Part shown: positions 8,738 to 16,789 of the stretch, piece by piece | Layout: each line of letters opens with the position of its first letter | Numbering within the stretch: the first letter of the stretch is position 1 | DNA from: Streptococcus sp. 263_SSPC | Lineage (GTDB): Bacteria > Bacillota > Bacilli > Lactobacillales > Aerococcaceae | Length of the DNA: 51,486 nucleotides | Direction of reading: 5' to 3' | Assembly (NCBI RefSeq): GCF_001071995.1 | Contig: NZ_JVNU01000014.1 | Location: 1 to 51,486, forward strand | Translations under genes and position numbers: made by a program | The notes under the pieces: generated by a model | Database searches by the model: none | Seen by the model: the letters and a program-made list of their open reading frames with translations, nothing else | Told to the model about the DNA's origin: nothing

Positions 8738-8806
8738 ATGAACAACTTAAACGTAAAACAAGTACATGATTTGAGAAACCTTCCAATTTTGGTGAATGAA
8801 GTATAG
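8738..8806 (+). CDS. 22-codon leader peptide upstream of the ABC exporter
   Basis: The ORF encodes MNNLNVKQVHDLRNLPILVN followed by EV and ends at TAG 8804-8806. GGAGGAG at 8725-8731 lies 6 bp before the ATG, an excellent ribosome-binding site for such a short frame. It sits between a consensus promoter and an intrinsic terminator ahead of a drug-exporter operon. That is the arrangement of ribosome-mediated attenuators such as bmrB before bmrCD in B. subtilis. Its probable job is to sense ribosome stalling, not to make a functional protein. That role is inference; the ORF, its site and the terminator are seen directly. Confidence 0.75.
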   Translation: MNNLNVKQVHDLRNLPILVNEV

Positions 8807-8833
8807 CGCATTTTTATAGATAAATTTAAGTGA

Positions 8834-8875
8834 GCCGTTACTTTTTCCATGCGTGGGGAAGGTGACGGCTTTTTT
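8834..8875 (+). terminator. Intrinsic terminator between leader ORF and exporter genes
   Basis: GCCGTTACTTTTTCC (8834-8848) pairs with GGGAAGGTGACGGC (8856-8869), with two G-T pairs and a one-base bulge, followed by six T residues. It lies only 14 bp before the next start codon, so it must be read through for exporter expression. Confidence 0.85.
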
Positions 8876-8889
8876 GATGGAGGGAAACG

Positions 8890-10629
8890 ATGAACGATTT
8901 ATTAAAAATAGTGATAGGCTTCATAAAAAAACATCCGATGCGCTACCTTGTTAGTTTTATTTTGATGATCGGAAGTAGTATTGCGGCGGTATACCCAGCG
9001 CGTATTATCGGACAAGTCGTCGATAAAATCGTGGCGAGTGAACTGAATGCCGAGTGGCTTGGGACACAGCTCGTGATTTTAGTCGGGATTATTCTTGTGG
9101 CCTATATTACGGAGAGTATTTGGACATATTTTATTTTTATTGGGTATTATGAAATTCAAAAAGAATTACGTGTGAAGTTACTACGTAATAATTTACGGAA
9201 GAAAATTCCGTTTTATGCGCATTTTAGAACGGGCGATATTATTACGCGTAGCAGTGAAGACGTTACAACGATTGGCGATATGATGGGGTTTGGGATGTTT
9301 GCATTGATGAACTCTACATTGCTGATGAGCGTATCGATTTATATGATGGTCACAACGATTTCGTTGCCACTGACCATCGCAGCGATTTTGCCACTGCCAT
9401 TCCTTTCGTATCTTGTATATAAATGGGGATTCGATTTAGAAGAAGAGTACAACAAGGCGCAAAATGCAGTTTCACAATTAAATAATGAAGTGCTTGAGAT
9501 GGTTGACGGGACGTATGTGATTCGTGCTTACGGGCAAGAAGATGCGATGATGGATGAGTTCAGGGCGAAAACGAAAAAGGCCATGAAACAAAATATTATC
9601 GTGTCTGAAATTGAATCGCGCTTTATTCCACTGGCGCAATTATTTATGATGATTAGCTTTACCATTGCCCTTCTATATGGTGGATATTTGGTATCGACGG
9701 GGGCCATTCTAGTCGGGGATGTCATTGCCTTCCAAGTTTATATGGGGGCGATTATGTGGCCGATGTTTATGATTGGCGATATTATTACGAACTATAAACG
9801 CGGAAAAGTGGCAACGGAGCGTATTAATGAAGTGTTGAAACATGATGATGAAATTGAACGTGGCGGTACAAAAGCGCTCGAGACAATCGAATCCATTGAG
9901 TTTAAGGACTTCAATTTTACGTATCCAGGCGAAGAGGTGCCATTATTAAAAGAGATTAACCTTACATTAAATAAAGGCGAGACGCTTGGGATTGTAGGAA
10001 AAACAGGTTCTGGGAAGACAACGCTCTTGATGCAATTATTACATCAATTTCCATACCGAGGCGAGAAACTGCTCATTAATGGAGAGCCATTGATTGATTA
10101 CGATTCTCAAATGGTGGCGGGACATTTAGCCTACGTTCCACAAGAACACACGCTTTTCTCACGCACGATTCGTGAGAATATGTTATTCGGGAAAGAAGAT
10201 GCGACCGATGAGGAAATTTGGGAAGCGTTGACGTTGGCGTCCTTTGATGGAGACGTGAAACGCATGCCACAGCAGCTCGATACGATGGTCGGAGAAAAAG
10301 GAGTATCACTTAGTGGTGGCCAAAAACAACGGCTATCGATTGCGCGTGCCTTCTTACGCAACCGTGAATGTTTGATTTTAGATGATGCGTTATCCGCAGT
10401 TGATGCGAAAACGGAACGCGAAATTATCTCGCACTTGCAAGAAGAGCGCGGGGGCTGTATGAATATTATTTCTGCACACCGACTCTCTGCGATTCGTCAT
10501 GCCGATGAGATTATTGTGATGAATGAAGGACGCATTAGCGAGCGCGGCACCCACGAGGAGTTACTCGCACAACGTGGTTGGTACTATGAACAGTACCTCA
10601 TTCAAGAGATAGAGGAGGAGATCGAATGA
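8890..10629 (+). CDS. Heterodimeric multidrug ABC exporter, degenerate-site subunit (BmrC/YheI-like), 579 aa
   Basis: An ABC exporter half-transporter with about six membrane helices (residues 15-300) and a C-terminal nucleotide-binding domain. Walker A is GIVGKTGSGKTTLL, the signature VSLSGGQKQRLSIARAF, and Walker B CLILDDALSAVD. The residue after the Walker B Asp is Asp, where an active ATPase has catalytic Glu, and the H-loop is ISAHRLS. This non-canonical site is the hallmark of one subunit of heterodimers such as BmrC. The partner gene overlaps by 4 bp. Drug export is the family role; the substrate is unknown. Expression is probably governed by the upstream attenuator. Confidence 0.9.
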   Translation: MNDLLKIVIGFIKKHPMRYLVSFILMIGSSIAAVYPARIIGQVVDKIVASELNAEWLGTQLVILVGIILVAYITESIWTYFIFIGYYEIQKELRVKLLRNNLRKKIPFYAHFRTGDIITRSSEDVTTIGDMMGFGMFALMNSTLLMSVSIYMMVTTISLPLTIAAILPLPFLSYLVYKWGFDLEEEYNKAQNAVSQLNNEVLEMVDGTYVIRAYGQEDAMMDEFRAKTKKAMKQNIIVSEIESRFIPLAQLFMMISFTIALLYGGYLVSTGAILVGDVIAFQVYMGAIMWPMFMIGDIITNYKRGKVATERINEVLKHDDEIERGGTKALETIESIEFKDFNFTYPGEEVPLLKEINLTLNKGETLGIVGKTGSGKTTLLMQLLHQFPYRGEKLLINGEPLIDYDSQMVAGHLAYVPQEHTLFSRTIRENMLFGKEDATDEEIWEALTLASFDGDVKRMPQQLDTMVGEKGVSLSGGQKQRLSIARAFLRNRECLILDDALSAVDAKTEREIISHLQEERGGCMNIISAHRLSAIRHADEIIVMNEGRISERGTHEELLAQRGWYYEQYLIQEIEEEIE

Positions 10630-12365
10630 AAACGATGAAGCGATTATTAAGCTACCTCCGCTATGAGAAAAAAGGAGTTCTGATTGGACTCGTCTGCTTG
10701 TTGATTTCAACTATCGCAACTTTAACAGGACCTCTTGTGGCAAAATATATGATTGATAATGTGATTACACCGATGGGACAATCGCATGTCTTCGATGCTG
10801 GAAGTGTACTCCTATGGGTGGGTATTTACGTGGCAGTGAACTTAATTGGAGCGGCTGGTGGATATTTAAACCGTTTATATATGAAGACTCTCTCGAACCG
10901 CGTGGCCAAACGCATTCGTGACGAAGTATTCGAACATGTACAAACCTTGCCAGTATCGTATTTCGACCATTTACCTGCCGGAAAAGTGGTTTCTAGAATT
11001 ACGAGTGATACGGAATCGGTGCGTGCAAACTTTTATGTCAATGGGATTTCGACGCTCCTTAGTACCGTCGTGATGCTCATTGGGGTATACACAACGATTT
11101 TCTTATTAAATGCGACGCTTGGATTCGTGTTATTATTCCTAGTTCCGGTGATGATGCTATGGCAGCGAACCGTTGCCGTGATGCAGAAAAAATGCTATAC
11201 AGAGAGTCGTGAACTGTACAGCCAGTTGAGCGGACAGTTAAATGAAAGCATTCAAGGGGCTGGTATCGTTCAAGCCTTCCAACAAGAAGAAAAAATTGTC
11301 GCGGAATATGATGAGACGGCTACGTCTTGGGTAGAGGTTGGTCGCAAGGAATTAATTCTCGATTCTTACTTCTCGTGGAGTTTAGTGAGCTTACTTCGTA
11401 ACTTTACGCTATTTGGAATTGTGTATTACTTCGGAATGCAATTTATCGGAGGAACACTTGGAATTTCAGCGGGGCTCCTCTATGCGTTTATTGATTATAT
11501 CAACCGCGTTTATGAGCCGATTCAAACCTTTATGAATGTCGTGTCTGGTTTCCAACAATCGATGGCTGCGGGTGACCGCGTGTTTGAATTGATGGATACG
11601 CCAAGCGAGGAAAGTGGCGAAGAGCTCTTCACATTCGACGAAGGACGTATCGAATTTAAGGATGTGAGCTTCGAGTATACGCCAGGAGTACCGGTGTTGA
11701 AACACTTGAATTTCACGGTAGAGCCTGGGCAGACGGTGGCCTTTGTCGGTCATACCGGTTCAGGAAAATCTTCTATTATGAACTTGCTCTTTCGATTCTA
11801 TGACCCAACGAGTGGAGCGATCTTGATTGATGGCAAAAACACGCGTGACTTTAATAGACGTAGTGTTCGAAGCGAGATGGGGATTGTGCTGCAAGATCCA
11901 TACCTCTTTACAGGAACGATTGCTTCTAATGTAGGGCTTAACAATGAATCGATTGAGACTGAGACGATAAGAGATGCGCTTATTAAAGTAGGCGGAGGTC
12001 ATCTACTCACGAAGAGTGACAAGGGCTTGGACTACGAGGTAAAAGAAAAAGGGATGGACTTCTCTTCAGGGGAACGCCAACTCATTTCATTTGCTCGTGC
12101 GATTGTCTTTGATCCGAAAATCTTGATTTTAGATGAAGCAACTTCGCATATTGATACCGAGACGGAAGAGATTATTCAAAACGCGATTAATGTCGTAAAA
12201 GAAGGGCGTACAACCTTTATGATTGCGCACCGACTTTCAACGATTGCTCATGCCGACCAAATCTTTGTGTTGGATAAAGGCGAAATTGTGGAACGCGGAA
12301 CGCATGATGAATTACTTCAACTGCAAGGGCAATATGCCGAAATGGTGGCTCTTCAAAAAGGCTAA
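10626..12365 (+). CDS. Heterodimeric multidrug ABC exporter, canonical-site subunit (BmrD/YheH-like), 579 aa
   Basis: A second half-transporter with the same layout: membrane domain to about residue 310, then a nucleotide-binding domain with Walker A FVGHTGSGKSSIM and Walker B ILILDEATSHID carrying the catalytic Glu. Its signature is FSSGERQLISFARAI, with SSGE in place of SGGQ, as in BmrD-type subunits. In a heterodimer this altered signature completes the inactive site, while the upstream partner's normal signature completes the active one. The start overlaps the upstream stop (ATGA), indicating translational coupling and equal synthesis. It exports drugs or other amphipaths at the membrane; the substrate is unknown. 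Confidence 0.9.
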   Translation: MKTMKRLLSYLRYEKKGVLIGLVCLLISTIATLTGPLVAKYMIDNVITPMGQSHVFDAGSVLLWVGIYVAVNLIGAAGGYLNRLYMKTLSNRVAKRIRDEVFEHVQTLPVSYFDHLPAGKVVSRITSDTESVRANFYVNGISTLLSTVVMLIGVYTTIFLLNATLGFVLLFLVPVMMLWQRTVAVMQKKCYTESRELYSQLSGQLNESIQGAGIVQAFQQEEKIVAEYDETATSWVEVGRKELILDSYFSWSLVSLLRNFTLFGIVYYFGMQFIGGTLGISAGLLYAFIDYINRVYEPIQTFMNVVSGFQQSMAAGDRVFELMDTPSEESGEELFTFDEGRIEFKDVSFEYTPGVPVLKHLNFTVEPGQTVAFVGHTGSGKSSIMNLLFRFYDPTSGAILIDGKNTRDFNRRSVRSEMGIVLQDPYLFTGTIASNVGLNNESIETETIRDALIKVGGGHLLTKSDKGLDYEVKEKGMDFSSGERQLISFARAIVFDPKILILDEATSHIDTETEEIIQNAINVVKEGRTTFMIAHRLSTIAHADQIFVLDKGEIVERGTHDELLQLQGQYAEMVALQKG

Positions 12366-12371
12366 TCCTAT

Positions 12372-12405
12372 AGACTCTGTTTCCTTTCGAAACGGAGTCT
12401 TTTTT
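12372..12405 (+). terminator. Intrinsic terminator after the exporter operon
   Basis: GACTCTGTTTC (12373-12383) pairs with GAAACGGAGTC (12389-12399), one T-G pair, 5-nt loop, then TTTTTT. Confidence 0.9.
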
Positions 12406-12510
12406 GATGCGTGCGGTAAACAGAATTTTTATTGTTTTTCAAGGGAGTTCATGGTGCATAAAGCCGCCTAGTTTGTTACAATGTGTAGGAAACAGATTGG
12501 GGAGAGAGTT

Positions 12511-13659
12511 ATGATTACAAAAGAAGTTATTGAACGCGCTACGGCATATCGCCATCATTTACATATGTATCCAGAAGTATCTGGAACGGAAGTCGAAACG
12601 ACTCGTTATATCCGCGAAGCCCTAGAAGCAATGGGGCTTACATGCTGGAATTTAAAGTCTAAAACTGGAGTCGTGGCAGAAATCGGAAACGACAATGGAC
12701 CAACATTAGCCTTACGTGCCGACATCGATGCCTTACCGATTGTGGAACAAACAGGATTAGACTACGCTTCAAAAAATGAAGGAGCGATGCATGCGTGTGG
12801 ACATGATTTCCATACAGCAAGCCTACTTGGAGCCGTTCAAGTGTTGAAGGAGCAAGAAGCTCACTTACAAGGAAAAGTTCGTTTTATTTTCCAACCGGCC
12901 GAAGAAAGTAACCAAGGAGCACGCGCATTGATTGCAGAAGGCGTGCTTGACGGAGTGGACGCGATTATTGGATTCCATAATAAACCAGAAATTCCAGTTG
13001 GAACGATTGGTGTGAAGGAAGGACCTCTGATGGCAGCAGTCGGCCAGTTCAAAGCCGAAATTACAGGAGTAGGAACGCATGCGGCAGCACCACACAATGG
13101 GAATGACCCAATCGTGACGGCCTGCCAAGTGATTGCTAATGCTCAAGCCATCGTTGCTCGTCATACTTCTCCGCTCGAACCAGTGGTATTAAGCGTATCG
13201 CATATCGAAGCAGGGAATACATGGAATGTAATTCCAGAGAAAGTATTTTTTGAAGGAACGATTCGTACGTTTAATAAAGACGTGGAACGTAAAATGACCG
13301 AGCAATTCGAGAAGATGATTGTCCAAACCGCAGATGTTTACGGACAAAAAGGAAGTATCGAATGGATTTTAACGCCACCTGTCGTGCATAATGATGCTGC
13401 AGTCACAAAAGTGGTTAAAAGTGTGACGGAGAAATTTGCGACAGTGGTGACACCTGAAGTAACTTTAGGAGCAGAAGATTTCGCCAATTATATGGAACAC
13501 GTTCCAGGATGTTTCGTCTTTATTGGAACTGGTTGCCCACATGAATGGCATCACCCAGCATTCTTAGTGGATGATGCAGCATTACCATTTGCGATTCAGT
13601 ATTTTGTCGATAACACGAACGCTCTTCTAGAAGTACTTTTACAGAAAGGAAACGCGTAA
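12511..13659 (+). CDS. M20-family amidohydrolase (N-acyl amino acid deacylase / carboxypeptidase type), 382 aa
   Basis: A di-metal amidohydrolase of the M20D group, which removes acyl groups from amino acids or related amides in the cytosol. Metal-binding motifs are visible: MHACGHDFHTA near residue 93, QPAEESNQGA near 130, and GAEDFANYM with the closing His in WHHPAF near the C-terminus. ADIDALPI is the usual family phrase. ATG 12511 is chosen over an in-frame ATG at 12481 because GGGGAGAG (12499-12506) precedes it at a proper distance and the extra ten residues match nothing in the family. Substrate unknown; N-acetyl-diaminopimelate or N-acyl amino acids are options. Confidence 0.88.
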   Translation: MITKEVIERATAYRHHLHMYPEVSGTEVETTRYIREALEAMGLTCWNLKSKTGVVAEIGNDNGPTLALRADIDALPIVEQTGLDYASKNEGAMHACGHDFHTASLLGAVQVLKEQEAHLQGKVRFIFQPAEESNQGARALIAEGVLDGVDAIIGFHNKPEIPVGTIGVKEGPLMAAVGQFKAEITGVGTHAAAPHNGNDPIVTACQVIANAQAIVARHTSPLEPVVLSVSHIEAGNTWNVIPEKVFFEGTIRTFNKDVERKMTEQFEKMIVQTADVYGQKGSIEWILTPPVVHNDAAVTKVVKSVTEKFATVVTPEVTLGAEDFANYMEHVPGCFVFIGTGCPHEWHHPAFLVDDAALPFAIQYFVDNTNALLEVLLQKGNA

Positions 13660-13660
13660 T

Positions 13661-14347
13661 ATGAAAACAATGGTGGTGATTAGCCATCCAACAATTCAAA
13701 CGTCATCGAGCCAACAGTTTTTCCTTGCGACCTTAAAAGGGGAAGAGGCTGTAACGGTTCGTCATTTAGATGAAGTATGGAGTGAAGCGAAACCGCATTT
13801 TACAAAATCGAATGAAGAAAAAGCCTTGGCAGATTCTAGTGCCGAACGTCTGATTCTTCAATTCCCGATGTATTGGTACCAAGCGCCTTCTGTTTTGAAG
13901 GAATGGATCGATACGGTGATGAGTAAGAGTGCGCCTTTTGCCAAACAGATTAAGGAACTCGGAATTGTTGTGACACTTGGCGTGAAAGAAGAAGCCTTTC
14001 GTGCAGGTGGGAAAGAACAATTTACGATTTCGGAACTCATGCGCCCGTTCCAAGCGTTAGCCAATGCGATGGGATGGACCTATTTACCGATTTTTGAGGT
14101 ACATCAGTTTGATTATAAGACGGAAGAGGCGAAACAAGCGTTACTTGTGGAATACTTACAATACGTGACAAAAGAACAACACGGGACGTTGAAAGATACC
14201 GAAGAGTGGTTTATCCAGCGTGCAGAAGCAATGCCTGGTGCACACTGGGCAGAGATTGCCGAATGGATCAAGGAAAACCAGGACGAAAGACTGGAACTCG
14301 AGATGCATTTAAGTAATTGGGAGGAGAGTCAGTATGGAGATTATTGA
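13661..14347 (+). CDS. NAD(P)H-dependent oxidoreductase, flavodoxin-like fold, 228 aa
   Basis: It resembles the KefF/MdaB/YwrO group of FMN or FAD quinone reductases. The N-terminus MKTMVVISHPTIQTSSSQQF forms the phosphate-binding loop, LILQFPMYWYQAPSVLKEWI is the characteristic flavin-contact segment near residue 70, and VVTLGVKEEAFRAGG follows. The last 50 residues are an acidic extension beyond the core fold. It starts 1 bp after the amidohydrolase stop and overlaps the next small gene by 14 bp, so the three form an operon. A role in quinone or electrophile detoxification is inference. Confidence 0.85.
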   Translation: MKTMVVISHPTIQTSSSQQFFLATLKGEEAVTVRHLDEVWSEAKPHFTKSNEEKALADSSAERLILQFPMYWYQAPSVLKEWIDTVMSKSAPFAKQIKELGIVVTLGVKEEAFRAGGKEQFTISELMRPFQALANAMGWTYLPIFEVHQFDYKTEEAKQALLVEYLQYVTKEQHGTLKDTEEWFIQRAEAMPGAHWAEIAEWIKENQDERLELEMHLSNWEESQYGDY

Positions 14348-14513
14348 GAAAATCCAGTTGCTCGATGCATGGATTGGCGAAGCAAAAGACTATAAAGAAC
14401 GCGCATTGCTTTTGTCTGCAAAAACTCTTCTATTAGAACAAGCAAAACGAATTGAACAAGCACATGGTGAGCTGGATGGACGGATGTGGAGTCCTGAGAA
14501 CTGGGCCAAATAA
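14334..14513 (+). CDS. Small helical protein of unknown function, 59 aa
   Basis: ATG 14334 is preceded by GGAGGAGAG (14320-14328) inside the end of the oxidoreductase gene, and the frame runs 59 codons to TAA 14511-14513. The product (MEIIEKIQLLDAWIGEAKDY...) is charged and predicted helical, with no membrane segment or known motif. It ends with the aromatic tail MWSPENWAK. Its good ribosome-binding site and tight fit between two genes (14-bp overlap, 11 bp to the next chosen start) make it a real coding region. A partner role with the oxidoreductase is only suggested by position. Confidence 0.7.
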   Translation: MEIIEKIQLLDAWIGEAKDYKERALLLSAKTLLLEQAKRIEQAHGELDGRMWSPENWAK

Positions 14514-14524
14514 GGAGAATGAGA

Positions 14525-15127
14525 TTGAAAACAGATTATTTAAAACTTCGATTAATGTTACTGGTCATCGCCTGTTTCTTAATTGGACTCGGCGCTAAGA
14601 TGGCGGGCTCCAGTACATTAGGAGCGGACGTTGTCGTTCTTGTGTGGGAAGGATTAAATCGCACATTTGGTGTAGATATGGGAACAAGTAATATTATCGT
14701 TTCACTTGTATTTCTTGCGATTACGCTGAGCATCAACTGGCGCTATATTGGCTTTGGGACAGTTGTAGGGATGTTCTTGCAAAGTTTCTTTATTAACCTG
14801 TTCGATTTTAGCGCTCTCGCCGAAATGGATATAGCCGTAAAAGTAGTGGCCATGGTTGTAGGGATTGCTTTAATCGCTATGGGATGTGCAGTCTATGCCT
14901 TAGCAGAACTTGGAGTTGGGCCGTATATTGCCGCAACGCTTGCTTTGCATGAGAAATTCAAAACGTCGATTCCTCGAAACAAATTCTTTATCGATGCGAG
15001 CTGTGTCATCACAGCGGCAATTTTGGGGCAATGGCCAACGATTGGACCTGTAGTGTCATTATTAATTAGCGGAATTATCATGGACCAAACAATGGTGATT
15101 TTGAAGAAATTTTTACCAATTAAATAA
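14525..15127 (+). CDS. YczE/YyaS/YitT-family membrane protein, 200 aa
   Basis: A membrane protein with about five hydrophobic segments and the family phrases CFLIGLGAKMAGSSTLGADV and YALAELGVGPYIAATLALH. YczE-like proteins have no settled biochemical function. TTG 14525 is taken as the start because AGGAG at 14513-14517 is 7 bp away; the in-frame ATG at 14519 lies almost on top of that site. It is the last gene of the amidohydrolase-oxidoreductase-small protein operon, ahead of a strong terminator. Confidence 0.8.
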   Translation: MKTDYLKLRLMLLVIACFLIGLGAKMAGSSTLGADVVVLVWEGLNRTFGVDMGTSNIIVSLVFLAITLSINWRYIGFGTVVGMFLQSFFINLFDFSALAEMDIAVKVVAMVVGIALIAMGCAVYALAELGVGPYIAATLALHEKFKTSIPRNKFFIDASCVITAAILGQWPTIGPVVSLLISGIIMDQTMVILKKFLPIK

Positions 15128-15140
15128 AATAGACAAAATG

Positions 15141-15183
15141 AAACCTATCTACACGAGAAATCCTTTAGTAGATAGGTTTTTTA
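15141..15183 (+). terminator. Intrinsic terminator after the YczE-like gene
   Basis: AAACCTATCTAC (15141-15152) pairs perfectly with GTAGATAGGTTT (15168-15179), followed by more T residues. Confidence 0.85.
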
Positions 15184-15260
15184 GCGCTTTATCGAAATTA
15201 TGAAACATGACACCGTTTCCAAAGAGAGCAAAATAGTACAAGTCAAAAGCAAAATAGTTA

Positions 15261-15289
15261 TTGTGAAAGCGGTTTTTTCGTTGTAAACT
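15261..15289 (+). promoter_or_regulatory. Promoter of the galacto-N-biose operon with an overlapping cre-like site
   Basis: TTGTGA (15261-15266) and TAAACT (15284-15289) have a 17-bp spacer. TGAAAGCGGTTTTT (15264-15277) matches the left half of the CcpA-binding cre consensus TGNAARCGNWWWCA and deviates at the final CA. A cre over the -35 region would mean repression when preferred sugars are present. The promoter is moderately sure; the cre is suggestive. Confidence 0.5.
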
Positions 15290-15329
15290 AAAAGTGTCTT
15301 AAAAAGTAATAGAACTAGGGGGAGACAAC

Positions 15330-16679
15330 ATGAAAAAGAAAGTATTACTATCAAGCGCAGCATTATTAGCAGCTGTATCTTTAGCAGCTTGCGGAAATAA
15401 TAGCAACAGCACTAGTAAAACAGATTCAACAACACAAGGAGCTTCTAAAGAAAAAGTTACTCTTAAATTAGCAGCTCTAGAAAGTGGTTACGGCGCAGAA
15501 ATGTGGCCAGCAATCATCAAAGCTTACGAAGAGGCAAATCCAAACGTTAAAGTGGAATTGACTCAAGATAAGGAAATCGAAGAAAAACTTACGCCTCAAA
15601 TGAAAGCTGGCGATTACCCAGATATCGTAATGTTAGCTTTAGGACGTAAAAAAGCTTTACCAGAAACATTAATCAAAGAAAAAGCTTTAGCTGATATCTC
15701 TGACTTATTCAATATGAAAGTATACGGAGAAGACAAAAAAGTTTCTGAAAAATTATTAAACAACGTATTAGGATCAACAGTAACTGACCCTTACGGAGAC
15801 GGAAAACACTACTTAGCTCCAATGTTCTACGCTCCAACAGGATTATTCTACAACGAAGCGTTATTCAAATCTAAAGGTTGGGAAGTTCCAAAAGATATGC
15901 CTGGTATGAAAGAATTAGCTGAAAAAGCTAAAAAAGATGGCATTTCATTATTCACTTATCCAGTATCTGGATACTTAGATAGCTTCTTCCCAGCATTATT
16001 AGCAAACGCTGGTGGCGTTGATTTATTCAACAAAGCAATGAAATACGACACAGGCGCATTCACTTCTGACGGCGCAACTAAAGCTTTCGAAGCATTAGGA
16101 ACATTCTTACAAAACGTTGAACCTTCAACAGTAGCAAACGCAAACCCACAAAGCTTCACTAAGAACCAACAATTAATCTTAGACAACAAAGCTTTATTCA
16201 TGCCAAACGGTACTTGGGTAGTTGGGGAAATGGCTAAAGCACCTCGTGCAGAAGGATTCAAATGGTCTATGACTGCTGCTCCAGCAATCGAAAAAGGCGG
16301 CAAACGTTATGTTTACTCATTCTTCGAACACATCTGGGTTCCAAAAGAATCTAAGAACCAAGAAGCAGCTAAAGAATTCTTATCATTCTTATACTCTGAC
16401 AAAGCAGCAGAAATCTTCGCTAAATACAATGCAGCTCAACCAATTCAAGGTGTAACAGCTAAATTACCTGATGAATTGAAATCATTGTACAAAGTTGTTG
16501 ATGAAGTTGATGGCGTAATCAATGGTAACTTCGTAGCTACTAAACCTGTTGAAGGCGTAAGCATGAAAGACACATTATATGGTCAAATCGACTCTGTAGC
16601 ATCTGGTCAAAAAACAGTTGCTGAATGGCAAAAATCTGTAGAAGAAGTTAGCCAAAAACTAAAAGCAGCAGTTGAATAA
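15330..16679 (+). CDS. Sugar ABC transporter substrate-binding lipoprotein, 449 aa
   Basis: The N-terminus MKKKVLLSSAALLAAVSLAA followed by Cys21 is a lipoprotein signal peptide with lipobox SLAAC; lgt is encoded at 34885. The rest is a family 1 (MalE-type) solute-binding protein, with KVELTQDKEIEEKLTPQMKAGDYPDIVML and a C-terminal region rich in EWQKSVEE. It sits outside the membrane and feeds the two permeases downstream. With the GH112 enzyme in the same operon, the ligand is probably galacto-N-biose and/or lacto-N-biose I. Codon use is strongly biased to A/T-ending codons, consistent with high expression. Confidence 0.9.
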   Translation: MKKKVLLSSAALLAAVSLAACGNNSNSTSKTDSTTQGASKEKVTLKLAALESGYGAEMWPAIIKAYEEANPNVKVELTQDKEIEEKLTPQMKAGDYPDIVMLALGRKKALPETLIKEKALADISDLFNMKVYGEDKKVSEKLLNNVLGSTVTDPYGDGKHYLAPMFYAPTGLFYNEALFKSKGWEVPKDMPGMKELAEKAKKDGISLFTYPVSGYLDSFFPALLANAGGVDLFNKAMKYDTGAFTSDGATKAFEALGTFLQNVEPSTVANANPQSFTKNQQLILDNKALFMPNGTWVVGEMAKAPRAEGFKWSMTAAPAIEKGGKRYVYSFFEHIWVPKESKNQEAAKEFLSFLYSDKAAEIFAKYNAAQPIQGVTAKLPDELKSLYKVVDEVDGVINGNFVATKPVEGVSMKDTLYGQIDSVASGQKTVAEWQKSVEEVSQKLKAAVE

Positions 16680-16702
16680 TTCAAATAGAATGAATTAAAT
16701 AG

Positions 16703-16752
16703 GAGTGGGATGCGAAGCAATTTTCAAGGATGAAAATTCCTTCCGCCCACTC
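16703..16752 (+). promoter_or_regulatory. Long hairpin between the binding-protein gene and the permease genes
   Basis: GAGTGGG (16703-16709) pairs with CCCACTC (16746-16752). Inside, GCGAAG pairs with CTTCCGC with a bulge, and AATTTTCA pairs with TGAAAATT around a 4-base loop. Only a weak T tract follows. This is the usual place for a partial terminator or mRNA-stabilising hairpin that keeps binding protein in excess over permeases. Confidence 0.65.
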
Positions 16753-16789
16753 TCATTTTATCTAAAAATGGTTGAAAGAGGGCAGAACG

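Larger units (their letters stand above)
8709..8889 (+). promoter_or_regulatory. Leader with mutually exclusive pairings: putative transcription attenuator
   Basis: TTAAATTTATC (8709-8719) is exactly complementary to GATAAATTTAA (8819-8829), bracketing the leader ORF. ACCTTCC inside the ORF (8778-8784, codons 14-16) is exactly complementary to GGAAGGT (8857-8863), which is part of the terminator 3' arm. The second pairing would break the terminator. A ribosome stalled early in the ORF would leave ACCTTCC free, and one reaching the stop would cover it. The exporter ribosome-binding site (GGAGGG, 8879-8884) follows the terminator. Confidence 0.6.

Noticed and set aside
8590-8850. 86-aa minus-strand ORF over the exporter leader
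   Set aside because: It runs antisense through a consensus promoter, leader ORF and terminator and has no ribosome-binding site.
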